Part shown: in pieces, positions 1 to 7,159 of the stretch
Layout: the number at the start of each line of letters is the position of its first letter
Position numbering within the stretch: the stretch's first letter is position 1
Origin: Prasinococcaceae sp. CCMP 1430
Lineage: Eukaryota; Prasinodermophyta; Palmophyllophyceae; Prasinococcales; Prasinococcaceae
Assembly (NCBI GenBank): GCA_013416795.1
Contig: RQSC01000005.1
Location: 215,524-228,666 of the forward strand
DNA length: 13,143 bases
Direction: 5' to 3'
Translations under genes and position numbers: made by a program
The notes under the pieces: model-generated
What the model was told of the DNA's origin: nothing
Databases searched by the model: none
The model's input: only the letters and a program-made list of their open reading frames with translations

Positions 1-158
1 CCCGCAATCAAAAAAAAAAAAAAAGGCGCAGGGCTTTTGCCCTAAGCAGCGCCGCCAGGCCGCGCCGCGCCGCAGGGCTCTCTCTCTCTCCCACCCCGCG
101 CGCGCCCTCCTCTGCCCCGCCCGCCGCCGCGCCCTCCCCCTCGACGCCCGTGACGCAC

Positions 159-167
159 CTGGTCCAT
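159..167 (-). other. possible first mini-exon (Met-Asp-Gln) of a gene running off the left edge
   Basis: On the minus strand an ATG in good initiation context (GCAGCCATGG) is followed by GAC CAG and then at once by GTGCGT, a donor hexamer that also fits another intron proposed in this window (9139). The intron would occupy 158 to beyond base 1. Near the left edge the minus strand carries 14 or more T (plus-strand A run 10-24), which could be the polypyrimidine tract of an acceptor just outside the window. Without splicing, the frame runs into Arg/Gly-rich low complexity and stops near 42. The product cannot be named. This is inference from splice-like signals only. Confidence 0.2.
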
Positions 168-564
168 GGCTGCTGGCTGGGGCGAGCGCTGGGCGTGCGC
201 GGTGTGGTGCGGTGCCGAGGCCGGGCGGCGCAACGCGCGCAATGCGAGAGCGCGCCCGCGCGGCCGGCGGAAACTCTGCGGAGTTTCCGCGCGCACTCGT
301 CCGCGATACCCGCGTACTGAATCGCACCCGCACTGCGCGGCCGCTCCGCGCGCGAAACGCCGCTCCGCGCAGCCGCCGCTGGCGGCTCGCGGCCGGTGCC
401 GGCGGCCCCCCATCAGACCGCATTCAGCCGAACGGCCGCGTGCGAACTGATACGCCCACAGGACGTGCACGCACGCACAGTACGTACGAACGCGCGTAAA
501 AAAGAGGGTCTCGCGCCGACGCGTCCCATCATTGAAAGAAACGACTTTCGACGTGCGCGTGGCG
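168..564. other. gene-free GC-rich stretch, possible promoter region
   Basis: All frames here are short, Arg/Ala/Pro-rich and without recognisable motifs. If the minus-strand ATG at 167 is a true start, this is its upstream region. It is bounded on the right by the polyadenylation signal of the minus-strand gene to the right. Apart from the 267-290 hairpin, nothing definite is seen. Confidence 0.4.
267..290. repeat. perfect 10-bp inverted repeat with 4-nt loop
   Basis: The arms GCGGAAACTC (267-276) and GAGTTTCCGC (281-290) are exact reverse complements around the loop TGCG. It lies in an otherwise gene-free, CpG-rich stretch (about 170-560) between the possible minus-strand start at 167 and the 3' end of the next minus-strand gene. 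It could be a palindromic protein-binding site or an RNA hairpin. Nothing in the sequence decides between these. Confidence 0.7.
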
Positions 565-580
565 TGCTACCATTTAGGGT

Positions 581-586
581 TTTATT
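581..586 (-). terminator. polyadenylation signal AATAAA
   Basis: The plus-strand TTTATT is AATAAA on the minus strand, inside the local A/T-rich patch 572-590 of an otherwise GC-rich region. It lies about 180 nt past the stop codon at 765 of the candidate minus-strand membrane-protein gene, a reasonable 3' UTR length. No acceptor-type AG occurs on the minus strand between about 815 and 590, so no further exon is expected before it. Confidence 0.5.
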
Positions 587-707
587 GAATGGTGGAGTCG
601 GATGCGTCGTTCGATGGGCGGGCGTACGCGCCACGCACCGCAGCGTCCGGGACGCGTGCGATGCGCCGATGCAAAATGGGGGAGGACACCGAAACCCCAA
701 CCCACCG

Positions 708-725
708 CCGACCGACCGACCGACC
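708..725. repeat. short CCGA tetranucleotide repeat
   Basis: About four tandem copies of CCGA, followed by related ACCAACCGACCAACC units up to about 770. It sits in the proposed 3' UTR of the minus-strand gene that stops at 765. A simple microsatellite. Confidence 0.6.
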
Positions 726-764
726 AGACATGAGCAGTGTGAAGATCAACCAACCGACCAACCA

Positions 765-1408
765 TCAACAAATGACGAGCGAGCGGAGGGAGGGGGTCAG
801 TGAGTCGGGCGGGGCTGGATCGGCGGCTGGGACCGCGCGCCCACGATTCTGCGCGTGCAAGCACGCACGCACCCTGCGCTCTGACCGCCGCTCTCGCCGC
901 TCTTCACGCTTGCCATTGCCAATGCAGCCGGACACCACCAGGCAGCGGTACACCTTCGCGCACTGGTAAAACACGCACAGCAGCAGCAAGCCCGTGGTTA
1001 TCAGCACCAGAATGGACGTAGGATCGTTGTCTGTCAGTTTCCTATGGGGGCACAGACGTCGTTATGCGAGCGAGCGCGAGCGCAGAGGTGCATCAGCGTG
1101 CTGCGACAAAGCGCGAGCGCGCATGCATGCTCGCGCCATGTCGGCTCNCCCTTACCTTCCCCGCCCCCACCACCACTACCCGCATCGCCATCGCCGACAC
1201 CAGAGCCGACCCCCTCACCGACGGCGTCGCCCACTCCATCGCCCACGTCACCACCACCTTCGCCCCCGCCGCCCCCGCCGCCCCCGCCGCCGCCGCGGGA
1301 TGGGCGTGCAATGTGCTGGGCGCTCGGGCTGTTCACGCGCCCGCGCCCGCTCTGATACGTCTGACCACGGATCAAACCAGGTCCCGATGAGCAAGGCAAG
1401 TCGAGTCC
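765..1408 (-). CDS. candidate single-pass membrane protein with Gly/Asp-rich segment (5' end unresolved)
   Basis: Proposed minus-strand exons are (about 1408)..1156 and 1030..765. The upstream exon encodes a glycine run and then alternating Gly-Asp/Val/Glu residues, and ends GAAG|GTAAGG, a strong donor. The intron 1155..1031 (125 nt) ends in ...CTGACAG, and the split codon G|AC joins the frames exactly. The terminal exon reads DNDPTSILVLITTGLLLL, then a Cys-containing stretch (CVFYQCAKVYRC) and a highly basic KREERRERRSERR tail, ending at a TGA. This fits one transmembrane helix with a basic cytosolic juxtamembrane side and cysteines that might be acylated. Only this splice choice keeps the Gly-rich frame open into the helix. 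The start codon is not visible: an acceptor-like CTTCACTCAG precedes 1408. The N at 1148 lies inside the intron. The family is not recognised. A plus-strand Pro/Ser-rich reading of the same DNA was judged less likely. Confidence 0.35.
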
Positions 1409-1699
1409 CTGAGTGAAGACCAGGGGTGACACGCGCGACACGGGGGTTGGACCGGTACCGGTACTCGGGGTAGTCAGGTGGTAGACCGGGGGTGCGGGTC
1501 CGCCCGGGTGTTGTGCTGGGTACGCGATTGGCAGGGTACTAGGGTGCGCAAGTGAATGAACCCTAATTGTTTAACCCTTAAAAGTAACCTGAACCCCGGT
1601 GATCAAGGGGAGGGCCGCGAGCACACCGGGCGCGGGCGCGGGCCGTGGTCCGTGGCGCGCGGCGCAGTCGAGGGGGCTCTGTTTGAGCGGGGACGGAGG
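1409..1699. promoter_or_regulatory. upstream region of phosphoglycerate mutase
   Basis: This stretch is less GC-extreme than its surroundings. It contains the 12-bp perfect palindrome ACCGGTACCGGT (1451-1462), an inverted CCAAT element (ATTGG, about 1527-1531) and an A/T-rich patch at 1556-1590 (CCCTAATTGTTTAACCC). A longer in-frame reading from an ATG at 1556 exists, but it translates into sequence unlike a protein, so I treat it as 5' UTR/promoter. No TATA box was identified. Confidence 0.4.
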
Positions 1700-2779
1700 A
1701 TGGCGGGGGTCGCCGCGCGCTGCCGCGCGCTGCGGCAGCCGGAGTGGCGGCGGCAGCTGCAGGCGCAGCAGCAGCACGGGTACACACAGCGCGCGCAGCG
1801 GCGGCGAGGAGCACGAGGAGGCACGCGCCGAGTGCGCGCCACGGCCATCCTCGAAGCGGACCGTCTGATCGACACCGAGCTCGGGTGCGTGTCCATCGAG
1901 GAGTCCATGCGCAGCGCGGGGCTGGACTTCTACAACGAGAGCGGGCCGGGGCTTGACGGCGTGATCAAGGAGGGCGGCGGCGACGAGCCGCCGAGCTCGG
2001 GCGCACACCTGGTGCTCATGCGCCACGGCGAGTCCATGTGGAACGACCGCAACCTCTTCACGGGATGCGTGGACGTGCCGCTCTCGAAGAAGGGCGTGCA
2101 GGAGGCCATCGCCGCGGGCAAGCGCATCGCCAACGTGCCTGTGGACGTAATATTCACCAGCGCGCTCGCGAGGTCGCAGGTGACGGCGCAGATCGCCATG
2201 ACCGAGCACATCTCGTCCAAGGTGCCCGTGGTGCTCTACAGGGGCACCGACGAACGCGCCATCTACTGGTCGAGGTGCCACTCGGAGGAGACCGCGCGCG
2301 ACATCATCCCCATCGTGCGCACCTGGCAGCTCAACGAGCGCATGTATGGCCGCCTGCAAGGGTACAACAAGGCGGAGATGGCGGAGAGCCACGGCGAGGA
2401 GAAGGTCTTCGAGTGGCGGCGCAGCTACGAGACCGCCCCGCCTGGCGGCGAGTCGCTCGAGATGACGGGACGTCGCGTGCAGGCCTTCTTCCTCAACGAG
2501 GTCGAGCCCATGCTCGCCAAGGGGCACAACGTGATGATCAGCGCTCACGCCAACTCGCTGCGCTCGCTGGTCATGTTTTTGGAGGACTTCGACGCGGAGG
2601 AGGTGGTCAAGCTCAAGGTGTCCACGGCGATGCCGCTGCTGTACCGCTTCGAGCGCGGGGCATTGAAGCGCAGCGGCATGCCGCAGAGCAGCGACGCGCC
2701 AGGGGTGTATGCGCTGTCACCGGAGCTCGCGATGTACCGCGACACCTTCGACACGATGAAGCCCGGCTACAGCTCGTGA
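1700..2779 (+). CDS. PGAM: 2,3-bisphosphoglycerate-dependent phosphoglycerate mutase, probably organelle-targeted
   Basis: A 359-residue intronless frame. It interconverts 3- and 2-phosphoglycerate in glycolysis/gluconeogenesis by a phosphohistidine mechanism. The signature MRHGESMWN (residues 107-115) holds the phospho-accepting His109. LNERMYGRLQGYNK (211-224) holds the general-acid Glu213. SAHANSLRSLV (281-291) holds the second catalytic His283. PPGGESLEMTGRRV (247-260) is typical of the family. The core from about residue 102 is of normal length. The insert around residues 172-205 (RGTDERAIYWSRCHSEETAR) recalls plant/algal homologues. The start at 1700 is chosen because the roughly 50 residues after it are Arg/Ala-rich and almost without acidic residues (MAGVAARCRALRQPEWRRQL...), as in a transit peptide. 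The in-frame ATG at 1556 would add 48 residues with no protein-like character. No hydrophobic signal peptide is seen, so a mitochondrial or primary-plastid-type presequence fits better than a bipartite one. Confidence 0.93.
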   Translation: MAGVAARCRALRQPEWRRQLQAQQQHGYTQRAQRRRGARGGTRRVRATAILEADRLIDTELGCVSIEESMRSAGLDFYNESGPGLDGVIKEGGGDEPPSSGAHLVLMRHGESMWNDRNLFTGCVDVPLSKKGVQEAIAAGKRIANVPVDVIFTSALARSQVTAQIAMTEHISSKVPVVLYRGTDERAIYWSRCHSEETARDIIPIVRTWQLNERMYGRLQGYNKAEMAESHGEEKVFEWRRSYETAPPGGESLEMTGRRVQAFFLNEVEPMLAKGHNVMISAHANSLRSLVMFLEDFDAEEVVKLKVSTAMPLLYRFERGALKRSGMPQSSDAPGVYALSPELAMYRDTFDTMKPGYSS

Positions 2780-2864
2780 GCACAGCACGACGGACCTGCG
2801 CTCGACCGCGTGGGGCGCACAGCGCCGCGTCCGCGCTTACTCGCGTGGCGGGCGACTATATTAT

Positions 2865-2870
2865 TTTAAT
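2865..2870 (-). terminator. polyadenylation signal ATTAAA in a shared convergent 3' region
   Basis: The A/T-rich island 2858-2875 is the only one between the mutase stop (2779, plus strand) and the stop of the minus-strand gene at 2972. On the minus strand it reads ATTAAAATAATA, about 100 nt past that stop codon. On the plus strand it may also serve the mutase mRNA, although no canonical AATAAA is present in that direction. Confidence 0.45.
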
Positions 2871-2971
2871 GAAGGGCGATGTGTTTCAGACGTGGCGCGC
2901 GGGCGTGCCCCGTCGCGCGCGCGCTCGCGCTGCCCGTCGCTGCGCATGCGCTCATTAGTACGAGGCTCTCA

Positions 2972-3761
2972 TCAGAGACCAGCTGCGTGCGCGCCGCGCT
3001 TCTCTCCGACTGCGGCGAGCTGCTCTGGCTCGAACTCGCCGCTCCTGCTCGTGAACCATGGCGTAGCGTCCGCACCCGCCGCATCCCGTCCCACACTCTC
3101 AAGCGCGCCCCCAATTGCCTCCGCGGCACCGTCCTCGCCGAGCGCTGCGAGGAGCCTCGTCACAGCCTCCTCGACCCCACCGATGCCTGCTGGAACGCGA
3201 GAGAGGTCGAGATCGCGGCCTCTCCCGTCGCCATCAGCGGGCGCGTCTGCGCCGCACTTCGCCGATGCGGCGCCGAGCACACGCACCCACTCGTCATCGT
3301 CCTCGCCAGCGAGTGCCAGGAGCGCGTCGAACTCGCCCTCGTAGCTGCGCCCCGATGCCGACGGAGCCGCCGCGCCAGCCGCACCTGCTGCGCGAACGCC
3401 GCGAGGGTGTCAGCGCGGGCATCCCGATCCCGCCGGCGGCGGCGCAGCGCGAGCAGCACCGCTCTGGGTGGCCGTCCGGAGCCGCCCGGGTGCGTGCAAC
3501 AACGGGCGCGCCCGGAGCGCGTGGCTCGGCGCTCTCACCTGGCCCCGCGGCCTCGCGCTGCGCTCTTGCGAGGAGCGCGCGCACAACCGCGGCGCGGCGC
3601 ACGCGCGGCTCGAGCTGACCCCATGCGCCGCGCAGAGCGGCGGTGCTGTCGGCGCTCACGGCGACGGCGCCCGCGGCCGGCGCGACGGCGGCCCAAGGAT
3701 CGCTCAGGCGCTTTGTGAGCGAGTCAGCGACGGTGACGCCTACGCCTGTGCCCGACGCCAT
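2972..3761 (-). CDS. NELF-A-like (HDAg-type N-terminal domain) candidate protein
   Basis: Minus-strand exons 3761..3539 and 3387..2972 give 212 residues. The start ATG has context GCGGCGATGG. Exon 1 ends CCAG|GTGAGAG. The intron (151 nt) ends GCGCAGCAG, where either AG keeps the frame. From memory, the order of features resembles the N-terminal domain of negative elongation factor A, a pausing factor of RNA polymerase II. A short helix with SLTKRLSDPW (about residues 14-23) is followed by a helix ending LRGAWGQLEPRVRRAAVVRA (43-62). After a Gly/Ala linker, YEGEFDALLALAGEDDDEWV (about 90-109) parallels the LASLDSDPWV region of the animal protein. The C-terminal half (helical, Glu/Ala/Gly-rich) is not recognised, and the long C-terminal tail of animal NELF-A is absent. 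The gene model is well supported by splice signals and frame. The family name is tentative and rests on pattern similarity only. An unnamed helical nuclear protein is the alternative. Confidence 0.55.
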
Positions 3762-3948
3762 CGCCGCCGCTGCCTCAACCACACGGCCCGCTCCGCCCCG
3801 CCCCGCCCCGCCCCGCCCCGCCCCGCACCACGCCCCGTGCGCGGGCTTTGGCGTCCGGCATTCGCGGTGCCCGCTTGCGCGCAGCACAGCGCGCGCGCCT
3901 CGCGCGCGCGCGCACGACCCACCACACACGCAAGCGCGACCTGCCGCG
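3762..3948. promoter_or_regulatory. bidirectional promoter between divergent genes
   Basis: This interval of under 190 bp separates the minus-strand start at 3761 from the plus-strand presequence start at 3949. It contains six tandem CCCCG units (3796-3825), equivalent to overlapping GGGGCGGGG GC boxes, and an alternating CG tract at about 3890-3914. Such an arrangement fits a CpG-rich bidirectional promoter. No TATA element is seen. Confidence 0.5.
3796..3825. repeat. six tandem CCCCG pentamers
   Basis: Exact CCCCG x6, preceded by a CTCCG variant at 3791-3795. It lies in the divergent promoter region and can be read as clustered GC boxes. Confidence 0.8.
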
Positions 3949-4077
3949 ATGCGAAGCTTGCGAAGGGCGGCCGCGGCTGCGAGGCTCCTCAGGCGCGCCG
4001 CCTGCGAGGTTCAGCGGCCGCGCCGGGCGAGCTTGGCCGGCGTGGCTCGCGGCGCGTCCAAGGGCGGCGCGTCGTAG
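3949..4077 (+). other. presequence-like peptide ending at an in-frame TAG; possible first exon plus 69-nt intron
   Basis: From the ATG at 3949 the frame encodes MRSLRRAAAAARLLRRAAC and further Arg/Ala/Ser residues with no acidic residue except one Glu, typical of a mitochondrial presequence. It stays in the same frame as the DUF1992 gene that follows, but meets TAG at 4075-4077. The codons right after the stop (DEADEGDLPEQTTG...) look coding and continue into the 4138 start. Removing 4009..4077 (GAG|GTTCAG ... TCGTAG|GATG; 69 nt, divisible by 3) would join presequence and domain, but the donor is weak. Alternatives are translation only from 4138, stop readthrough, or a sequence error. Confidence 0.4.
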
Positions 4078-4137
4078 GATGAAGCGGATGAAGGCGATTT
4101 ACCGGAGCAAACGACGGGAGCAGACGCCAGGCGGGGC

Positions 4138-4713
4138 ATGACGGCCGAGGAGCGCGCGGAGCGCCGCGCTGGCCTGCTGGCGGAGCATGCCGCGCCGCCT
4201 GGTGTGCGCGCGCCGCCGGACGCCGACGCGGGTGCGGTGGCGGGGCTCAGGCCAGTCGGCGGGCTCGAGTGGATGGCCGAGAACGCCATCGCGCAGGCGA
4301 TCCGGCGCGGCGCGCTGGACGACCTCCCCAACAAGGGCAAGCCGCTGCAGGTGCGACCGGAGGAGAGCGTTCCGTGGGCGTTCGACCCGACCGAGGCGGC
4401 GCTGATGCGCACCATCAAGTCGCAGGGATTCACGCTCGAGAGCATCGCGTGCCGCGACGAGCTCGACAGGTTGCGGAGCGAGGTCGTCGGGGCGTCGCGC
4501 TCAGCGCTTCGCGGCGCGGGGCCGCGCCGCCGCCGCGCGCGTCGCCCCTCCGCGCGCCTGGACGAGCTCATCGCCGCCACGCGCGCGCTCAACGCCGCCG
4601 TCGCGCGCGAGCAGCTCGCCTCTCGCGCGCTCCACTATCCGGTCGCACAACGTCCACTGCCCACGCTCGAGGAGCTCCTCGCCGAGGCCGGCGTCGCCAA
4701 GGGCGGTCGCTGA
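4138..4713 (+). CDS. DUF1992 domain protein (DNAJC28-type conserved domain, no J domain)
   Basis: 191 residues from the first in-frame ATG after the upstream TAG. Residues about 42-80 carry the DUF1992 core: a helix LEWMAENAIAQAIRRGALDD followed by LPNKGKPLQ, matching the family pattern of an acidic/hydrophobic helix, then G-x-[FL]-D-[ND]-L-x-x-x-G-K-P-L. A DELDRLR helix (about 107-113) follows, then an Arg-rich linker and a further helical segment ending near PTLEELLAEAG. The family occurs in bacteria and in eukaryotic mitochondria, where DNAJC28 is linked to Golgi/mitochondrial roles; its biochemical activity is not established. No J domain (HPD) is present. An upstream presequence-like peptide in the same frame suggests an organellar product. 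The gene is divergent from the NELF-A-like gene and upstream of a transporter on the same strand. Confidence 0.8.
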   Translation: MTAEERAERRAGLLAEHAAPPGVRAPPDADAGAVAGLRPVGGLEWMAENAIAQAIRRGALDDLPNKGKPLQVRPEESVPWAFDPTEAALMRTIKSQGFTLESIACRDELDRLRSEVVGASRSALRGAGPRRRRARRPSARLDELIAATRALNAAVAREQLASRALHYPVAQRPLPTLEELLAEAGVAKGGR

Positions 4714-5018
4714 GGCGTGCCCGTCGCGCGCCTTCGCGCTTGGGAGGCAGCCGGAAGCGCGCCCGCTCGGACTGCCTTGCCGCCGGTAGAGGCGAGGCTG
4801 TCCACAGCCGCGGGCCTTGCCGCCGGGGGCATCGTCGCCGCGGGCGCCCTTCGCCGGTGCCGCCCGCGTTGTATGTCAATGTTGTACGTTTCTGTGAATG
4901 CATGCGACGACGTCGGAGGCGCGCGCCACAGAGCGCGCACCCGACGGCGCTCGCGCCAGCGTTCGCGCTGGCTCGCTCTCGGGCCCCGGCGCGCCCGCGC
5001 GCGCACACACGCACAGCG
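4714..5018 (+). promoter_or_regulatory. intergenic region upstream of the MATE gene
   Basis: About 300 bp between the DUF1992 stop and the transporter start. The frame upstream of the ATG stays open but gives Arg/Pro/Ala-rich sequence without motifs. An A/T-richer patch at 4868-4900 (TGTATGTCAATGTTGTACG) contains two TGTA elements, which may belong to the 3' end of the preceding gene. A CA-repeat-like tract precedes the start. No TATA box is recognised. Confidence 0.35.
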
Positions 5019-6695
5019 ATGGGTGAGCCCCCCGTGGCTGGCGTGGGCGGGGTGCTGCGCCTGGCGCTGCCGCTTTTCCTCGCGCGCGTCGGATGGGCGG
5101 CGCTCAAGGCGACGGACAGCGCCGTGCTCGGGCGCGTCTCGACCGACGCGCTGGAGGCGTCGAGCCTGTCCGACCTGTGGACCATGAGCACAGGCGTGCT
5201 CTTGACGAGCAGCGTGCTGGGAACGCTCGCCGCGCAGGCACTCGGCGCAGGCAATGCGCGGCTGGTCGGCGCGTGGGTGCAGGTGTCGCTCGCCGTACAG
5301 GCTGTCCTCATGCTGCCCGTCGCGGCGAGCTGGCTGGCTGCCGGGCAGGGACTGCGTGCGCTCGGCGCGGATGATGGCGTCGTAGGCATGGCGGGATACT
5401 ATGCGAGGAGCATGGCAGCGGCGCTTCCGGGGCGCACCGCGCTGCAGCACCTCACGGCATTCCTGTCGGCGCAACGGATCGTTGCGCCCGCCGCTGGCGC
5501 GTCCGCGACCGCCGCCGTCCTCAACGCTGCGCTCGGCATCGGACTCGTCCTCCGCGCAGGCTTGGGTTTTCCGGCAGCGCCATGGGTGACGGTGGGGGTG
5601 GAAAACGCGCAGCTCGCCGCTCTGTGGGCGTACGCCGTGCCCCTGAAGCGCCTCCACGAGAGGTGTTGGCCGGGGTGGGACTTGCGCAAGCACGTGACGC
5701 GTGAGCGCGTGCAGACCTACCTCGCGATCTACTGGCCGGCGGCGCTGTCCATCGCCTCCGACTTCTGGCGCATGAGCGCCGTGGGTGCTCTGGCGGCGTC
5801 CATCGGCGGGCTTGAGCTGGCTGTCTTCAACACGAGCTACAGAGTGCTGTGGATATGCTTGATTTTCACAGGCGCGACCGCCGGCGCGACGGGCATCACG
5901 CTCGCGAGCGCGCTCGGCGCTGGCGACGTGCACGCCGCGCGCCGCGCAGCGAGAGCAGGCACGCTGGTCGTCGGCGTGGCCCTCCTGACTCTGTGCGCGG
6001 CCATCCTTGTCTTCGCGCGGCCAATCGCGCGCATATTTTCCGAAGACGAGGAGGTGTTGGAGCTCTTCCACGAGAGCAGAAAGGCGCTCGCATTGGCGAC
6101 GTTTTTCATGAACCTGACCGTCTTCCTCGAGACCATGCCGAACGCCTTCGGTCGGACTCGCAACGTCTTGTGAGTGCGCTCGCCCTCCACCCCACTTTGC
6201 CGATCCCTCCCGCGGCGCAGGTTTTGGTGCATCATCGAACGCTCGCCTCTGCCGCGCGCAGCCACGCTTGGCGCTGCTCGCCGCTGACCCCTGCCTGCGG
6301 ACCGTACGCACGCCGTGCCCATCGTCCCCATCGCCGCCTCCACCCCGCCCACCAGCTACGCAGGACTCGTGGGCTCATGGGTCGGACAGGTCCCCCTGTC
6401 CTACATCGCCCTCAGATATTGGCGAAAGGACCTCGTGGGGCTCTATTGTGGCGTGGCTGGCGGCTACGCACTCGCGTGCGTCGTCTTGGGCGTGGTCATC
6501 CTGCGCACCGACCTGGACGAGGTCGCCGACGAGGCGCGCGAGCGCGCCGAGGTGGCGCTGGAGCGTGCCGCGATGGCGCGCCGCCGAGGCAGCGTCGACG
6601 TGCACGTAGGCTCCTCGTCGGAGGACTCTGCGGACGAGGGCGTCGAGAGCGGGCGCGATGATGCCGATGCCGATGCAGAAACGCCGCTGCTGTAG
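5019..6695 (+). CDS. MATE-family multidrug/metabolite efflux transporter
   Basis: Exons 5019..6169 and 6356..6695 give 496 residues, normal for a eukaryotic MATE protein. The protein is expected to have 12 transmembrane helices and to export cationic or organic compounds in exchange for H+ or Na+. Family landmarks are LRLALPLFLARVGWA (13-27) in helix 1, the DSAVLGRVSTDALEASSLSD loop/helix (33-52), LAAQALGAGNARLVG (70-84), and the second-half counterpart LASALGAGDVHAARRA (295-310). The segment YWPAALSIASDFWRM (238-252) corresponds to the usual helix-7 motif with Asp where Glu is common. The donor CTT|GTGAGT at 6170 and acceptor CCCGCCCACCAG|C at 6355 restore the frame (split codon TT|C), continuing AGLVGSWVGQVPLSYIALRYW. 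The C-terminus is an acidic Ser/Asp/Glu-rich cytosolic tail ending in ETPLL, which could act as a dileucine-type sorting signal (inference). The substrate cannot be told from sequence. Confidence 0.88.
6170..6355 (+). other. intron of the MATE gene
   Basis: 186 nt, GTGAGTGCGC...CCCACCAG, with a pyrimidine-rich 3' end. Two other AGs lie inside (after CCCGCGGCGC near 6220 and after CGCGC near 6261). The first leads to an early stop in the transporter frame, so the AG at 6354-6355 is preferred. Confidence 0.75.
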
Positions 6696-6709
6696 GCGAC
6701 CCGGACAGC

Positions 6710-6747
6710 TGTACTGTACATTCTGTATCTGTTGCAATTTTCGTGTA
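6710..6747 (+). terminator. cluster of four TGTA motifs in the MATE 3' UTR
   Basis: TGTA occurs at 6710, 6715, 6724 and 6744 in an A/T-rich stretch directly after the stop codon. UGUA is the element bound by cleavage factor Im in eukaryotes, and UGUAA-type signals direct polyadenylation in several algae. No AATAAA is present. The assignment is inference from position and composition. Confidence 0.4.
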
Positions 6748-6925
6748 CAAGCTACGCAGCGCCTGAGTGGCTCATTGCAGCGGGCGGTCCCATGTGCGCG
6801 TAGGCCCCCCACATCCTCTACTACTACGGAGTACCCTTCGTACACGCCGCGCGCCTCTGGCTGAGTTCTCCCGGTGGCTTTGGGTTGCGGGAGGGTCTTT
6901 GGGCGAGAAACGTCGACCGCGGCCG

Positions 6926-6943
6926 CCCCCTCTCCCCCCCCCC

Positions 6944-6979
<36 letters not shown>
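6926..6979. repeat. C-rich homopolymer tract (35 uninterrupted C)
   Basis: Pure C from 6945 to 6979, preceded by C10 (6934-6943) and C5, broken only by T. The minus strand is a G-tract able to form G-quadruplex; the length is probably uncertain in the assembly. Confidence 0.9.
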
Positions 6980-7111
6980 TGGGCGGGCGACTGGACGACC
7001 GCGCTGTGGAGGGAGCTCGACCGCCCCCCCACGTCGAGTCCGTTCACACCGCATGCGCGTCTTTCCTGGACCCTCTTTCATACAAACCTCAGATGCGCGC
7101 GCGGGTTGAGA

Positions 7112-7130
7112 GCGCGCGTTTTTCGCGCGC
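7112..7130. repeat. GC-only hairpin with T5 loop
   Basis: GCGCGCG (7112-7118), TTTTT, CGCGCGC (7124-7130): a perfect 7-bp stem. It lies in gene-free or weakly supported DNA between MATE and TMEM231. Confidence 0.7.
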
Positions 7131-7159
7131 GTTTCGGCGGGGCAACCACCGCGCGCCGT

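Noticed and set aside
166-450. Plus-strand frame starting MAAGWGERWACAVW
   Set aside because: Good ATG context, but the rest is Arg/Pro/Ala-rich GC noise without homology or splice support.
573-579. TTTAGGG (and CCCTAA at 1561-1566), like plant/algal telomere repeats
   Set aside because: Only single copies, not tandem arrays; chance or minor remnants.
1044-1355. Plus-strand Pro/Ser/Thr-rich frame resembling algal cell-wall hydroxyproline-rich protein
   Set aside because: It has no signal peptide and stops soon after the repeat. The opposite strand gives a phase-correct splice into a transmembrane exon, so this is more likely a shadow.
1571-2548. 325-codon minus-strand frame antisense to the mutase
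   Set aside because: A GC-driven shadow of a well-conserved enzyme on the other strand.
3388-3459. Coding-like frame (LLALRRRRRDRDARAD...) inside the NELF-A-like intron
   Set aside because: It can be joined to exon 1 through another acceptor, but it then runs out of frame with the clearly coding second exon. The 3388 acceptor solves both frames.
3890-3914. Alternating CG tract (Z-DNA candidate)
   Set aside because: Expected at this base composition; mentioned only as part of the divergent promoter.
4635-6311. 558-codon minus-strand frame opposite the MATE gene
   Set aside because: No hydrophobic or domain pattern; a shadow of the transporter.
6874-7109. Poly-proline proteins predicted through the C-tract
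   Set aside because: The proline run is simply the C homopolymer, and flanking residues show no protein-like features.
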